A stretch of 64,000 bases of DNA. Origin: Prochlorococcus sp. AG-347-L17. GTDB taxonomy: Bacteria; Cyanobacteriota; Cyanobacteriia; PCC-6307; Cyanobiaceae. Made by a program: the position numbers and the translations under genes. Of this stretch, positions 9,979 to 19,642 are shown piece by piece; the stretch's first letter is position 1; each line of letters opens with the position of its first letter. The notes below the pieces were generated by a model, which was not told the origin of the DNA, did no database searches, and was given only the letters and a program-made list of their open reading frames with translations. Location: positions 62,001-126,000 of the forward strand of contig QCCN01000001.1 of assembly GCA_003278925.1 (NCBI GenBank), read 5' to 3'.

Positions 9979-10965
9979 TTAAAAGTGCTTAAAAGGTGTT
10001 TTTTTTAATAATTTGTTTTTGTTACAATCTTTAAATTCTATTGATGGTTCACCATCAGTAAAAAACCCAATCTCGTTAATATCTTTATCAAGTTTAGATA
10101 AACTCTTTGCCCACTTTTTTGGCAGGGAGAAAACTAATTCGTAATCTTCACCTCCAAAAAAATAATATTCGTCCCATTTATCTCCTCTTGGCCAATCCTT
10201 GTCTTTGGGTATTTTTTCATAATTAATAATAGCTTTACATTTGCTAGCACTTGCTAAATCTTGTAAAGCTTGAAATAGACCATCACTGCTATCAGTACAT
10301 CCTATACTCTTGATTTTTTTATTTGAGCGAGTTTTTATAAGATTTTTTAGAAAATTTGGGTAAGCTTTAGGGCGACAAAAATGTTCAATGGATTTACTGA
10401 TTAATCTTTTATTAAGAGAAATATCATTATCTAAATAAATTTTATTTTTAATTAAAAACCCTAGTTTGCTAAGACCATGAATTCCTGTAGTTAAGATGAT
10501 ATCTCCTGGTTTACATGCGTTTCTTCTTAATTCAAGTTCACCTTGAATCCCAAAGGCAGTAATTGATATGGCTTTTTGATTCCCTTTTGAGCAATCTCCT
10601 CCAAGAATTATGCCGCCATATTCTTTTAAAGCTTTATTTATTCCTCTATATAACTCTTCAACCCAAATCCATTCAGTGCTAGAAGGTAGAACTAGGCTTA
10701 TTGTAATACCTACAGTTTTCTTGCTTCCACTGGATAATAAGTCAGAAATGTTACTAACAACTGCTTTCCACCCAAGGTCCACAGGACAAATAGTTGTGTC
10801 ATTGAAATGAACATTTTCCACCAAAGAATCTGTATTAACAAGTAAATTTTCATTTTTAGTTTTGATTAAAGCGCAATCATCTGAAATTTGATTTTTAGGC
10901 ATAAATTTTCCTAGCCTATTTATTAATTCTTTTTCCCCTATATTTTCTAATATCTCTTTATGCAT
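9979..10965 (-). CDS. thiL: Thiamine-monophosphate kinase
   Basis: ThiL phosphorylates thiamine monophosphate to the cofactor thiamine diphosphate. Evidence is the AIR-synthase-like fold with DDCALI near the N-terminus, NTDSLVENVHF, the ATP-binding GGDCSKG, TTGIHG, the GCTDSSDGL motif and GEDYELVF. The length (328) is normal. Its start overlaps the 3' end of the upstream cyclophilin gene by 8 bases, so the two are probably co-transcribed. Confidence 0.95.
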   Translation of the reverse strand: MHKEILENIGEKELINRLGKFMPKNQISDDCALIKTKNENLLVNTDSLVENVHFNDTTICPVDLGWKAVVSNISDLLSSGSKKTVGITISLVLPSSTEWIWVEELYRGINKALKEYGGIILGGDCSKGNQKAISITAFGIQGELELRRNACKPGDIILTTGIHGLSKLGFLIKNKIYLDNDISLNKRLISKSIEHFCRPKAYPNFLKNLIKTRSNKKIKSIGCTDSSDGLFQALQDLASASKCKAIINYEKIPKDKDWPRGDKWDEYYFFGGEDYELVFSLPKKWAKSLSKLDKDINEIGFFTDGEPSIEFKDCNKNKLLKKTPFKHF

Positions 10966-12049
10966 TTAATTTGAGGTTTTCAATCCCTTCTAAAACATCA
11001 ATTGAAATAATTTTGTCATCTCTAGTAAGCTCTTCTAATACATCAAATCCATCAACAACGTAACCAAAGGCAGCATTCCTTCCATCAATTAAATTGCGAC
11101 CTGCTGGATTTAATTCTGCTTCATATAAAAAGAAGAAAAATTGCGATGAGCCATCATCAACTGCGGTATTTGAATGGGACCATCCCAGAGTTCCAAGTGT
11201 TGCAAAAGGTAATATTGGCGTCTCTGTGTAAAGCCCTAAATCTTCAAAAGTTTGATTATAAAAAGTATCTTTTTCATCAGGAATTCTAATTTCTAGGGGA
11301 ACGTGACGAACTTCGTTTGTTTCAGGATCTATGTAACCTATATCATCCCCAATTGGATCACCTGTCTGCAGTACAAAAAATTCTTCTGCTCTGTTGATAG
11401 GTAAATCTTTGTAGAAATTTTTTGAAGATAAATCTATAAATGCTCCTGCCGTAAGTGGCGCGTTAAATCCATCCACAATAGCTTGCATATCACCTTTGGA
11501 GGTTTTTATATTGACTTTTGCTCTGCCCAGTAATCTTGGTAAATTATCAAATTCCTGGGGAATAGAGTATGGAAATTCATTTGGTAGAAAATATTCTTCT
11601 AATCCACCTATTTTAGTTAAAGCATCTCTTCGGGTCGCTATAAATGAGTATTTATCCTTTGATTTAGAGAAATCTTGAAGACTATCAAAATTTTCTTTGA
11701 GCTCTAAAAATGTTTTTTCGGCAATTTTCTTTTTATCGTTTGGTAATTCTTGAATAATTTTACTCTGGTATTTTTTTAGTAAAGATTGACATTTTGTAAC
11801 AGTTTTTGTAAGAGCGGGCCATCTCCCTCCTCTTACAAGGTCACTAGTGTCTTCCAATTTGTGTTGAAGTTCTTGCAACTCAACTTGCTTGATAGGGAGT
11901 GCGTTTCTGAGGATTGCACTAGGGTCTTTTACCGCATTTCCAGTAGGTAAATCAGCTAATACTTGAATAGGTTTTAAGAGAAAAACCTGTAAAATTACAA
12001 TCGATAGAATTAAGAAAAGTTTGTTCTGATTTGATAAGAATTTTTGCAT
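10958..12049 (-). CDS. Exported cyclophilin-type peptidyl-prolyl isomerase (TLP40-like)
   Basis: A 363-residue protein with an N-terminal signal/anchor (about residues 10-32), a helical leader region (about 40-150) and a C-terminal cyclophilin domain (about 175-360). The layout matches the thylakoid-lumen TLP40/CYP38 group rather than classical small cyclophilins. The usual active-site block is divergent ([17 protein letters not shown]), although [20 protein letters not shown] and VLEEL are recognisable, so isomerase activity may be low and a photosystem II assembly role is an inference from the family. It overlaps thiL by 8 bases. Confidence 0.88.
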   Translation of the reverse strand: MQKFLSNQNKLFLILSIVILQVFLLKPIQVLADLPTGNAVKDPSAILRNALPIKQVELQELQHKLEDTSDLVRGGRWPALTKTVTKCQSLLKKYQSKIIQELPNDKKKIAEKTFLELKENFDSLQDFSKSKDKYSFIATRRDALTKIGGLEEYFLPNEFPYSIPQEFDNLPRLLGRAKVNIKTSKGDMQAIVDGFNAPLTAGAFIDLSSKNFYKDLPINRAEEFFVLQTGDPIGDDIGYIDPETNEVRHVPLEIRIPDEKDTFYNQTFEDLGLYTETPILPFATLGTLGWSHSNTAVDDGSSQFFFFLYEAELNPAGRNLIDGRNAAFGYVVDGFDVLEELTRDDKIISIDVLEGIENLKLNA

Positions 12050-12092
12050 AGCACTCTTGCAGGTTTATGATCCTTGGGGATGTAATACAGGA

Positions 12093-12653
12093 ATGATTTC
12101 CAGTAACGATTTTCGCACAGGTACTACCATCGAATTGGATGGACAAGTTTGGCGTGTTGTAGAATTTCTACATGTCAAGCCTGGCAAGGGTTCTGCTTTC
12201 GTGCGAACAAAATTAAAATCAGTTCAAAGCGGCAACGTGGTTGAAAAAACTTTTCGAGCCGGAGAATCAGTACAGCAGGCTATCCTTGAGAAGTCTAACC
12301 TGCAGCATACTTATGTGGAGTCTGGTGATTATGTTTTTATGAACATGACAAGTTTTGAAGAGACAAGACTCACCTCTGAACAAATCGGTAAAGGTGCAAA
12401 GTATTTAAAAGAGGGAATGGAGGTTAATGTAATTTTTCATAATGGTAAAGTTTTAGAAGTAGAACTTCCAATATCTATTACTTTGAAAGTTACAGAGACT
12501 GATCCTGGAGTTAAAGGTGATACTGCTAGTGGGGGCACGAAACCAGCTATTCTAGAAACAGGTGCTCAAATTATGGTTCCTTTATTTATTTCTGTGGGAG
12601 AAATGATTAAGGTTGATACTCGTAATGACAGTTATCTTGGACGTGAAAATTAA
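12093..12653 (+). CDS. efp: Elongation factor P
   Basis: EF-P helps ribosomes through polyproline stretches. I chose ATG 12093 ([10 protein letters not shown]), the canonical family N-terminus; an upstream in-frame ATG at 12057 would add 12 unrelated residues. The KOW domain carries the loop [14 protein letters not shown] with the conserved lysine, and the C-terminal OB domain ends in the signature-like [13 protein letters not shown]. At 186 residues it is standard. Its TAA overlaps the accB start by one base. Confidence 0.97.
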   Translation: MISSNDFRTGTTIELDGQVWRVVEFLHVKPGKGSAFVRTKLKSVQSGNVVEKTFRAGESVQQAILEKSNLQHTYVESGDYVFMNMTSFEETRLTSEQIGKGAKYLKEGMEVNVIFHNGKVLEVELPISITLKVTETDPGVKGDTASGGTKPAILETGAQIMVPLFISVGEMIKVDTRNDSYLGREN

Positions 12654-13159
12654 TGGCTATGAAATTAGATCATGATGACTTAGATCGCTTAATAGAGAAA
12701 ATCTCTACAAGTGATATACAAGAGTTCTCGCTAGAGGGAGAAGATTTTAAACTCGAAATTAAGAGGAACGTATTTGATCAGAATCAAGTTATTAACAATT
12801 TAGTTTCTAATACTTCATTTGATAAGCAGACAGTTGCTAATCAAAAAACTATTAATGATAACCTTCCTGTTGTTAACGAGCCTGAAGCACCTCAGGTGGC
12901 GCCCCCAGGACGTTCTGATCTAACTGAAATAACTTCTCCTATGGTTGGGACATTTTATAGGGCTGCAGCGCCTGGTGAAGAGCCATTTGTTGAAATAGGG
13001 AATAATGTTAAGGTCGGTCAAACTATTTGTATTTTGGAAGCAATGAAATTAATGAATGAAATTGAATCTGAATTTAATGCTGAAATAGTAGAGATTCTCG
13101 TTGAAAATGGAACACCAGTAGAATTTGGCCAAGTTTTAATGCGTGTTAAGCAGTCTTGA
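12653..13159 (+). CDS. accB: Biotin carboxyl carrier protein of acetyl-CoA carboxylase
   Basis: AccB carries the biotin that AccC carboxylates (accC is at 55.8 kb here) during malonyl-CoA synthesis. A helical N-terminus with LIEKISTSDIQEFSLEG is followed by a linker, a Pro-rich hinge (APQVAPPG) and the biotinyl domain with TSPMVGTFYRA and the biotinylation motif EAMKLMNE, with the target lysine at residue 132. It overlaps the efp stop by one base, the conserved cyanobacterial efp-accB pair. Its end overlaps pdxA on the other strand by 24 bases. Confidence 0.97.
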   Translation: MAMKLDHDDLDRLIEKISTSDIQEFSLEGEDFKLEIKRNVFDQNQVINNLVSNTSFDKQTVANQKTINDNLPVVNEPEAPQVAPPGRSDLTEITSPMVGTFYRAAAPGEEPFVEIGNNVKVGQTICILEAMKLMNEIESEFNAEIVEILVENGTPVEFGQVLMRVKQS

Positions 13160-14170
13160 ATTGTTAGTCATTTCTACGGCAGCCTTAATAGCCTCAATCA
13201 TGCTTTGAGATTGAGCAATTCCTTTGCCAGCAATATCAAATCCTGTTCCATGATCTGGAGATGTTCTTATAAAAGGTAAACCGATTGTGGTATTTACTGA
13301 GTAATTAAGAGCTATCACTTTCATTGGTATTAAACCTTGATCGTGATACATAGCAAGAATGCCATCATGCTTTTCAGCATTTTTGTCATTCCATGCTTTT
13401 ACCGAAGAATTCCAGCAACTATCTGGTGATAATGGGCCTAATAATTCAATACTTCTATTCTTTTTATTCCAAGTAATTAATGCATCATTGAGCCAATCTC
13501 TCTCTTCATTACCTAAAATACCCTCTTCGCCAGCGTGAGGGTTTAATCCTGCTACTTTTAAACTAGGTTTGTCAGTATAGGTATTACAAAAATCTTTGAA
13601 AAGATCCAATTTAGAGTGGATTAATTCTGTAGTTAATTTCTTGGGAACCTCAGAAAGGGCTATGTGGGTTGTAGCTAGTAAAGTATTAAATCTCCAACCT
13701 GTAATTGGTGATTTTGCTGTAAATAACATGCCAACGTTCTTTACTCCACATGATTTTGCTAATACCTCAGTTTGACCAGAGAAGAAATGACCTGCTAGGG
13801 ACCATGATTTCTTGCATATTGGTCCAGTTACAAGTGCTGAATTGGGGGATTGTTTTACAATTTCTATTGCTTTTTTTAAATATTGGAAACTTGAATTACC
13901 GTAACTTGATTTAGCGTCATTATATGATGAAGAAATTTTGAGATCATGTATATTTAAATTTTTAGGATTTGCAAGTTTTTCTAATCCTAAGGATCTAAGG
14001 TCTTTATATATATTTTGTAGATTTTTTTTGGATCCAACTAATATATAGTCAATATTTTCTGGTATTGCATCAGAATGTAGCGCTTTTAAGATTATTTCAG
14101 GTCCAATACCTGATTCATCTCCTACGCTTAATACTACCTTCGAAATTTTATTTGTATTTTGAAAATTCAT
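13136..14170 (-). CDS. pdxA: 4-hydroxythreonine-4-phosphate dehydrogenase
   Basis: PdxA oxidises 4-phosphohydroxy-threonine in the DXP-dependent pyridoxal phosphate pathway. Recognisable blocks are GDESGIGPE at the N-terminus, TGPICKKSW, GQTEVLA, LATTHIALSEVP, the metal-binding AGLNPHAGEEG, MYHDQGLIP and TSPDHGTGFDIAGK. The 344 residues match the family. It is followed at 9 bases upstream by the epimerase-like gene on the same strand, a likely two-gene unit. Confidence 0.96.
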   Translation of the reverse strand: MNFQNTNKISKVVLSVGDESGIGPEIILKALHSDAIPENIDYILVGSKKNLQNIYKDLRSLGLEKLANPKNLNIHDLKISSSYNDAKSSYGNSSFQYLKKAIEIVKQSPNSALVTGPICKKSWSLAGHFFSGQTEVLAKSCGVKNVGMLFTAKSPITGWRFNTLLATTHIALSEVPKKLTTELIHSKLDLFKDFCNTYTDKPSLKVAGLNPHAGEEGILGNEERDWLNDALITWNKKNRSIELLGPLSPDSCWNSSVKAWNDKNAEKHDGILAMYHDQGLIPMKVIALNYSVNTTIGLPFIRTSPDHGTGFDIAGKGIAQSQSMIEAIKAAVEMTNNSRLLNTH

Positions 14171-14179
14171 AAAAAATTT

Positions 14180-15058
14180 TTAACTTTTCAGATAGCAATT
14201 TTTTAAGCCTAATTTATAGTTTTTATAAATTAGTTTGTATCCGAGTGTTTCGCATAAAAGTTTGTTTGAAACTCTTCTATTTTCCATCCAAAAAGATTGA
14301 GCGATAGTTGATAATTCATCTTTTACATCCTCAAATAAAATTGGCTTTGGCATTTTTAAACCAAGTAAATCGTAGCAATATTGGATAACTTCTATCTGAG
14401 AACATGGTTCATCGTCTGCAATATTAATAATTTGGTGAAACTTTAAACAATCTTTATTTTGTAATAAAAAAATAATCGCATGTGTAATATCAGCAACATG
14501 CACTCTTGAAAATACTTGAGCTCTTTTAAAGATAACTCGAATTTTTTGATTTTTGATTGCTTCAAACGTGGATCTTCCAGGTCCATAGATACCAGGTAAT
14601 CTAAAAATTTGCACGGGCAAGCTAGATTCAATCCATTTTTTTTCGCAATTTAATCTATTGTGACTTCTTTTTTGAAAAGGATTAGGCTGATCTTTCTCAG
14701 AAACCCAACCACCTTCTGTGTTTCCATATACTCCTGTGGTAGATAAATATCCAACCCATTCAAGGGGTAAGTCTTGTAGTTTACTTTGAAGGCTTTCTAG
14801 GACGGGATCATTCCCATTTTTGTCGGGAGGTATGCAACTAAGAATATGCGTGACTCCATCAAAAATTTCTTTATCAGGAACTACTCCGCTTTCACTGTTG
14901 AAAATAAAACTATTTGGATCTTTACTTGCGGATCTTGAACTTGTTAAAACAGTGCAACCGAATTTTCTAATAGTGTGTGCAAAAAAACTACCGCTAAAAC
15001 CACATCCCAAGACTAAAAATTTATTATTATTTCCGAGAATACTTGCAGGCTTTTTCAT
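14180..15058 (-). CDS. NAD(P)-dependent epimerase/dehydratase-like protein (YeeZ-type)
   Basis: A 292-residue short-chain (extended SDR) protein with the nucleotide-binding motif VLGCGFSGS near residue 17, YLSTTGVYGN and FRLPGIYGPGRS, and HVADI typical of the family. The glycine pattern and overall pattern resemble E. coli YeeZ; the substrate is unknown. The catalytic YxxxK is not obvious, so it may be an atypical SDR. It lies directly upstream of pdxA. Confidence 0.85.
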   Translation of the reverse strand: MKKPASILGNNNKFLVLGCGFSGSFFAHTIRKFGCTVLTSSRSASKDPNSFIFNSESGVVPDKEIFDGVTHILSCIPPDKNGNDPVLESLQSKLQDLPLEWVGYLSTTGVYGNTEGGWVSEKDQPNPFQKRSHNRLNCEKKWIESSLPVQIFRLPGIYGPGRSTFEAIKNQKIRVIFKRAQVFSRVHVADITHAIIFLLQNKDCLKFHQIINIADDEPCSQIEVIQYCYDLLGLKMPKPILFEDVKDELSTIAQSFWMENRRVSNKLLCETLGYKLIYKNYKLGLKNCYLKS

Positions 15059-15078
15059 GGTTGGCTATAGTAGTACAT

Positions 15079-15321
15079 ATGTATTATTTAACAATGAAGA
15101 CATCTTTTGGGCCCGATTTAAAATTAAAAACTTTCTGTATTAGCAAAAGTTACCCCCTTCTTATAGGGAAAGAAGTAAGTTTAGTTAATTTTAAATTCTA
15201 CCAAAAGTTATTTGTCTTTCTTATTTCATTTTCGACAATTTTAATAATCCCAGAATCACCAAAAGAGTTGGAAAATATATGTGAGAGTTATAACTCTAGA
15301 AAAATATGTAATGTTTGGTAG
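15079..15321 (+). CDS. Small protein with a hydrophobic segment and short C-terminal tail
   Basis: An 80-residue frame starting at ATG 15079 (ATG 15094 is an alternative). The middle is basic, residues about 45-58 are hydrophobic (FVFLISFSTILII), and the protein ends in a short tail with two cysteines, CESYNSRKICNVW. It fills the spacer and stops exactly at the base before the convergent HNH gene ends, the tight packing seen for real genes here. I do not recognise the family; a secreted or membrane-anchored peptide is a guess. Confidence 0.5.
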   Translation: MYYLTMKTSFGPDLKLKTFCISKSYPLLIGKEVSLVNFKFYQKLFVFLISFSTILIIPESPKELENICESYNSRKICNVW

Positions 15322-15723
15322 TCACGCTGCTTTATATTTTGATTCATCATTTGTGTAATTTTTATTATTTACCTTAAATTTAGGATTAGCCCATTGTAGT
15401 AATCTAATGGCTAATCTTAAATCTCCTTCTAACCATGCTCTTATAGCCATTGCTCTTCGGGGATCATAAAATTTTTGCCTTCTATACCAATACAAAGCAT
15501 TTTCATCTGATTTATCCCCATTACATGAAAGACATGCAGGGACACAGTTTTCTGTTGTACTTAAGCCTCCTTGGCTTCTTGGTATTACATGATCAATAGA
15601 TTCAGATGGTTTTCCGCAATATATACAACTTTTACCTGTAAATCTATGAATAGATTTTCGCCATTGTCTTAATCTGAACTTAGGACATAAATCCTCTAAA
15701 AACACCGCATCATTTATATGCAT
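15322..15723 (-). CDS. HNH endonuclease-fold protein
   Basis: A 133-residue protein with a full HNH core: zinc pair CIYC, IDHVIPRSQGG with the catalytic His, then NCVPACLSCNGDKSD with the second CxxC. The flanks, including YWYRRQKFYDPRRAMAIRAWL, are typical of a conserved cyanobacterial single-copy HNH protein rather than of a homing or restriction enzyme. Its cellular target is unknown. No restriction or mobile gene lies beside it. Confidence 0.9.
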   Translation of the reverse strand: MHINDAVFLEDLCPKFRLRQWRKSIHRFTGKSCIYCGKPSESIDHVIPRSQGGLSTTENCVPACLSCNGDKSDENALYWYRRQKFYDPRRAMAIRAWLEGDLRLAIRLLQWANPKFKVNNKNYTNDESKYKAA

Positions 15724-15886
15724 TCAGAATATTTAGTTAAATAAATAATCGCTTGAATATAATAAAAGTCAACATTTATTTATGCTTTTTAGCTTAAATT
15801 GCCACTAAAAATAGGATTTAGTGTGTTTAGATACAAAAAAGTATTTATTAAATTTAGAAAAAATTATTATCTTTTGTAAGCCTTAA

Positions 15887-16351
15887 TTAGTAACTATATC
15901 TATCAAGTGTTTCATCGGTAAATTCTTCAGAAATTACATCATTAGTCTCTTCTAATTCTTTTTCTAATTTTTTTCTTTTGTTTTCTCTATCTTTTGCTTC
16001 TTTTTCTTTTCTTTCTTCTTCTTTTTCTAATTCTCGTATTAGTTTTCTATTTGGATGAAGATTATCTAAATATTCAACGCAATAACTAAATTTTTCTCTT
16101 TCTCTTATAACCGTTTCAGTAATTTGTGCTGCTGCATTTTTAGGTGAAACTTTGAATAATCCTCCCTTTTGTTTCTTTATATATGTGTATGCTGCATCCC
16201 AACTACTTTCATGGTCATTTCCACCATCTCTCATAGTACAAAAAATTTCTGCTCCAAATGAACTAGCATTAACTCCTGAAGTAGTAAGGGTTAGAGGAAT
16301 GAAAATTCCTAATGATAATGTTATTCGTTTTTTCTTATTCAATCTTTGCAT
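15887..16351 (-). CDS. Exported protein with charged coiled-coil tail, unknown function
   Basis: A 154-residue protein. Residues 1-30 look like a Sec signal peptide (basic start, LSLGIFIPLTLTTSGVNAS). A small domain with two cysteines (CTMRDGG... and FSYCVEYL) and a conserved-looking SSWDAAYTYIKKQKGG follows, and then a highly charged Lys/Glu helix (about 107-137) that should be coiled coil. It is a hypothetical protein; the small N-terminal domain resembles conserved Prochlorococcus exported proteins, which is memory-based and unverified. Confidence 0.75.
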   Translation of the reverse strand: MQRLNKKKRITLSLGIFIPLTLTTSGVNASSFGAEIFCTMRDGGNDHESSWDAAYTYIKKQKGGLFKVSPKNAAAQITETVIREREKFSYCVEYLDNLHPNRKLIRELEKEEERKEKEAKDRENKRKKLEKELEETNDVISEEFTDETLDRYSY

Positions 16352-16407
16352 TAGGCTTTTATCTTCTATTTAAAAATATCTTTTTTTGTGAATATGTCTA
16401 TAGAAAT

Positions 16408-16920
16408 TTAAGATTTAATTACTCCAAATAAATTCAAGCACTTTACCACTAAAGGAAGAATTAAAAGAACAGTAATTAGTCTTACTGCGTGTAGAGTTGC
16501 TACTGCAGCGCCCACTCCGTATTCGGACCCTACAAGACTCATTCCACTAATTCCTCCTGGCGCAGCACCAAGAATTGTTGTGATTATATCTATATTAAGT
16601 AATTTGCTTGTCCATAATCCAATTGCTAGTCCAGTTATAACTAATGTAAAAGTTATTAATATGGCTGGCCTCCACAAGTTTTGAATATCAACTAATGAGT
16701 CTTTTGTTAATGATGTACCAATGACTGTTCCAATTCCAATTTCTAAAATTGTTCTTGTGCCAATTGGCCACTCGGCTATGTCGACTTTGCCACTGATGCT
16801 AAGCATGCTTGCGCCTATTAAAGCGCCTGCAAGAGGAGCTGCAGGAATACCTGTTTTTAGAGCTAAAACCCCAAAAATACAACCTGCAATTAGATAATAG
16901 ATTAAGTTTATGTTATGCAT
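16408..16920 (-). CDS. AbrB-type integral membrane protein (half-length)
   Basis: A 170-residue, highly hydrophobic protein with about five membrane segments. Blocks such as GIPAAPLAGALIGASM and LGAAPGGISGMSL match the AbrB (formerly putative ammonia monooxygenase) membrane family, in which the GxxPGG loop is repeated. Full-length members have two tandem copies (~350 residues); this has one, a form found in cyanobacteria. Transport function and substrate are unknown. It should not be confused with the AbrB DNA-binding regulators. Confidence 0.8.
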   Translation of the reverse strand: MHNINLIYYLIAGCIFGVLALKTGIPAAPLAGALIGASMLSISGKVDIAEWPIGTRTILEIGIGTVIGTSLTKDSLVDIQNLWRPAILITFTLVITGLAIGLWTSKLLNIDIITTILGAAPGGISGMSLVGSEYGVGAAVATLHAVRLITVLLILPLVVKCLNLFGVIKS

Positions 16921-17053
16921 AAATTTGAGAGATGTTTGAACATAATATTAGAAAAAATTTTTTTTGTTTAAGTTTATAGTCAAATAATATTTTTGATTTC
17001 CTCTCATAATGTCCCCTTTTGTTGGCATAATATAAACTAAAGCATTATTTTTT

Positions 17054-17251
17054 ATGTCTTCACAAATTTCATATAAAGATAATAAAAATCGCATAAAGAA
17101 AAAATTATCTTTTTTCGAGGGTGACCATCAGCTTGAAAAATTAGAGTTTGCTCTTGCAATAGCTCAAACCAATGGTGATGAAAAAAAATCAATTGTTCTT
17201 AGAAAAAAGATTGTTGAATTAGGCGGAAATGTTGAAGAGCCAGGCACTTAA
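17054..17251 (+). CDS. Small conserved-looking protein, unknown
   Basis: A 65-residue, lysine-rich soluble protein with a helical core (HQLEKLEFALAIAQTNGDEKKSIVLRKKI shape: two helices separated by NGD). It ends exactly where the convergent aminotransferase stop begins, arguing for a real gene. I do not recognise a family. Helix pattern suggests a small helical hairpin. Confidence 0.65.
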   Translation: MSSQISYKDNKNRIKKKLSFFEGDHQLEKLEFALAIAQTNGDEKKSIVLRKKIVELGGNVEEPGT

Positions 17252-18415
17252 CTAATTTCCCTCAAGATGTTTCGATACAACAACTAATGCTTCACCAGCT
17301 TGTTGTGCTGTAATTCTACCGAGATCGAGAAGAGTATTACTTATAGCTGAAACTACCGTAATAATATCTCTATCATTAACATAACCTAAGTGTCCGACTC
17401 TAAATATTTTCCCCTTCAAATGGTCTTGCCCCCCTGCAAGTAAAATATCAAAATTATTCTTTATTGTTTTTCTAAATTCTTCAGCATCCATTCCTTCGGT
17501 TTTTATTGCAGTTATCGAAGGGCTTAAATATTTTTCATCAGCAAATAATTTTAGGTTTAAAGCCTTTACAGCATTGCTCATTGCTAATTTATGTTTGTTG
17601 TGTCTGAGGAAAATGTTATCTAAGCCTTCTTCTCTCATCATTTTTAAAGCTTCATCTAGAGCAAAAACTAAATTAACTGCTGGAGTATATGGATTACTGT
17701 TATTTAAAAGACTTTTTCTATAGGATTTCAAATTTAAATAAAACTTTGGTAGATTAGATTTCTCGGTAGCTTCCCACGCTTTTTGGCTCATTGCTATAAA
17801 ACTTAGCCCTGGAGGAATCATATATCCCTTTTGTGATCCTGAAGCAACGATATCTAATTCCCATTCATCTACTGGAACATTGCAAGCTCCAAGACTTGTT
17901 ACGCAGTCAATAATTGATAAAGCTGTATTGTGTTTGCGAATATATGAACTTATAGTTTTTAGATCATTAATTACACCTGTTGAGGTTTCAGAATGAGTTA
18001 AAATAACTGCCTTTATTTCTTTTTGTTTATCTTCCTCAAGTACCTTTTTGAAATCTTCTGGATCAAGTGGATTTCCCCATTCGGAATCAATTTTTATTAT
18101 TTCCAGACCAAATTCTTTAGCAACTTTTACCCATCTTTCACCAAATTTTCCATTTTCTCCACAAATTACTTTATCTCCTCTACTTAAGGTATTTATTATT
18201 CCAGCCTCCATTGCAGCAGTCCCACTACCTGTGATTGTTAAAACATCATTTTTAGTTTGATGAAGCCACTGTAAATTTTTTGTTGTGCTCTCTACGAGAT
18301 CTTGAAATTCTTTACTGCGATGGCCTATTGGATGCTTACTTAATGCTTGTAAAACTTTTTCTGGAACTGGTGTGGGTCCAGGAATCATCAATGATAATTT
18401 TTGTTGTATGGCCAC
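17252..18415 (-). CDS. Class V aminotransferase (serine/alanine--glyoxylate type)
   Basis: A PLP-dependent aminotransferase of 387 residues. The PLP lysine lies in SGSQKGYMIPPGL, with TGSGTAAMEAG, ILTHSETSTGV and DCVTSLGA as other family blocks, and FRVGHLGYVNDRD near the C-terminus. It resembles serine-glyoxylate or alanine-glyoxylate aminotransferases, which detoxify the photorespiratory product glyoxylate to glycine. Older cyanobacterial annotation calls this family a soluble hydrogenase small subunit, which is misleading. Substrate is inferred. Confidence 0.92.
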   Translation of the reverse strand: MAIQQKLSLMIPGPTPVPEKVLQALSKHPIGHRSKEFQDLVESTTKNLQWLHQTKNDVLTITGSGTAAMEAGIINTLSRGDKVICGENGKFGERWVKVAKEFGLEIIKIDSEWGNPLDPEDFKKVLEEDKQKEIKAVILTHSETSTGVINDLKTISSYIRKHNTALSIIDCVTSLGACNVPVDEWELDIVASGSQKGYMIPPGLSFIAMSQKAWEATEKSNLPKFYLNLKSYRKSLLNNSNPYTPAVNLVFALDEALKMMREEGLDNIFLRHNKHKLAMSNAVKALNLKLFADEKYLSPSITAIKTEGMDAEEFRKTIKNNFDILLAGGQDHLKGKIFRVGHLGYVNDRDIITVVSAISNTLLDLGRITAQQAGEALVVVSKHLEGN

Positions 18416-18475
18416 TTTTGATTTAATAGGTCATTCTTAGATTAGTTCTCATTATATATTTTTCAATTACTTGAT

Positions 18476-19594
18476 TTGAAAAAAGGATTTTCTTTACCTT
18501 TGTGGGTTGCTGGAGCTGCTAGGGCAGCATTAAAAAAACTAGTAGGGTTACCATTTAAGAATTATGAACTAATCAAAATTCCTAATGAAAATAAAGAAAT
18601 AAAAATCGAGATTCATTCTGTTGGTTTACTTAAAGATGAATTGCATGCATTAGGAATTACCTTTGCAAAATCTGGTTTAGATCTTGACATTACACAAAAC
18701 TTAGAAATATGGACAATAGCCTCTTTAGAAAAAATTGCTTTTGATAGTCCTGTTCAAACAATTCCAATAAATATTATTGCAGGATTTGGTGTAGGTATAA
18801 AAGAAGATACATCAGAGATATGCATTTCTAATTTTGCCAAAGAAGTTTTATATGAAAATTTATTAGATAGTATTCCTGCCGGCTTTAATTTGAAATTAGA
18901 AATTATTTTCCCAAATGGAGCTTTTTTAGCTGAAAGAACTAGTAATAAGTCATTTGGTATTGTTGATGGATTATCTATTATTGGTACTGCTGCTGAGACT
19001 TATTCGAGTGCTTCACCTGATCAATTAAAAGAGGCTAAAAATAATCTAGCAAGGTTAGTTCAAAACGACTTTAAAGGGAAAGTTGTATTTGTTATTGGTG
19101 AAAATGGGTTAAATTTGGCCAAAACTTATAATGTTGATTTGCCAATTATCAAAATTGGAAATTGGATAGGACCATTATTAGTTGATGCTGCAATAAAAAA
19201 AGTTAAAACTGTAATTCTTTTTGGTTATCACGGGAAATTAATTAAATTAGCAGGCGGTATTTTTCATACTCATAATCATTTAGCTGATGCAAGAATTGAG
19301 ATTCTTGTTTATTTAGCCGTTCAAGAAAAGTTACCATCTGAAATAATAGTTGAATTATCTCAGTTAGATAATCTTGAGAATGCATTACAACTTCTTGAAG
19401 GATTTAATAAATCTTTAGCTGATAAATTATTTAAGAATCTATCAAATACGATCGAAAAGCGTTCTTTTAATTATGTAAATAGGTATGTAAAAACAGATAT
19501 GGAAATCGCATCAATCATTTTTGATAGAAAAAGGAAAATTAGGTGGGCTGGAATTAATGGCACTAAGTATATTTCTTATTTTCACTTAGATTAA
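18476..19594 (+). CDS. cbiD: Cobalt-precorrin-5B C1-methyltransferase
   Basis: CbiD methylates C1 of the corrin ring in the anaerobic-type B12 pathway that marine cyanobacteria use to make pseudocobalamin. The N-terminus KKGFSLPLWVAGAARAALKKL, the segment PAGFNLKLEI, the glycine-rich middle and GYHGKLIKLAGGIFHTHNHLADAR are characteristic. The start is TTG at 18476, giving the expected N-terminus; length 372. guaA follows 48 bases downstream, as in other cyanobacteria. Confidence 0.93.
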   Translation: MKKGFSLPLWVAGAARAALKKLVGLPFKNYELIKIPNENKEIKIEIHSVGLLKDELHALGITFAKSGLDLDITQNLEIWTIASLEKIAFDSPVQTIPINIIAGFGVGIKEDTSEICISNFAKEVLYENLLDSIPAGFNLKLEIIFPNGAFLAERTSNKSFGIVDGLSIIGTAAETYSSASPDQLKEAKNNLARLVQNDFKGKVVFVIGENGLNLAKTYNVDLPIIKIGNWIGPLLVDAAIKKVKTVILFGYHGKLIKLAGGIFHTHNHLADARIEILVYLAVQEKLPSEIIVELSQLDNLENALQLLEGFNKSLADKLFKNLSNTIEKRSFNYVNRYVKTDMEIASIIFDRKRKIRWAGINGTKYISYFHLD

Positions 19595-19642
19595 TTTGTG
19601 ATTCATTATGCTTTTGTAAATAATTTGAGTTAACTTTTATAC

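Noticed and set aside
15043-15078. Longer start of the small gene at 15079
   Set aside because: The extra codons overlap the start of the divergent epimerase gene and add unrelated residues.
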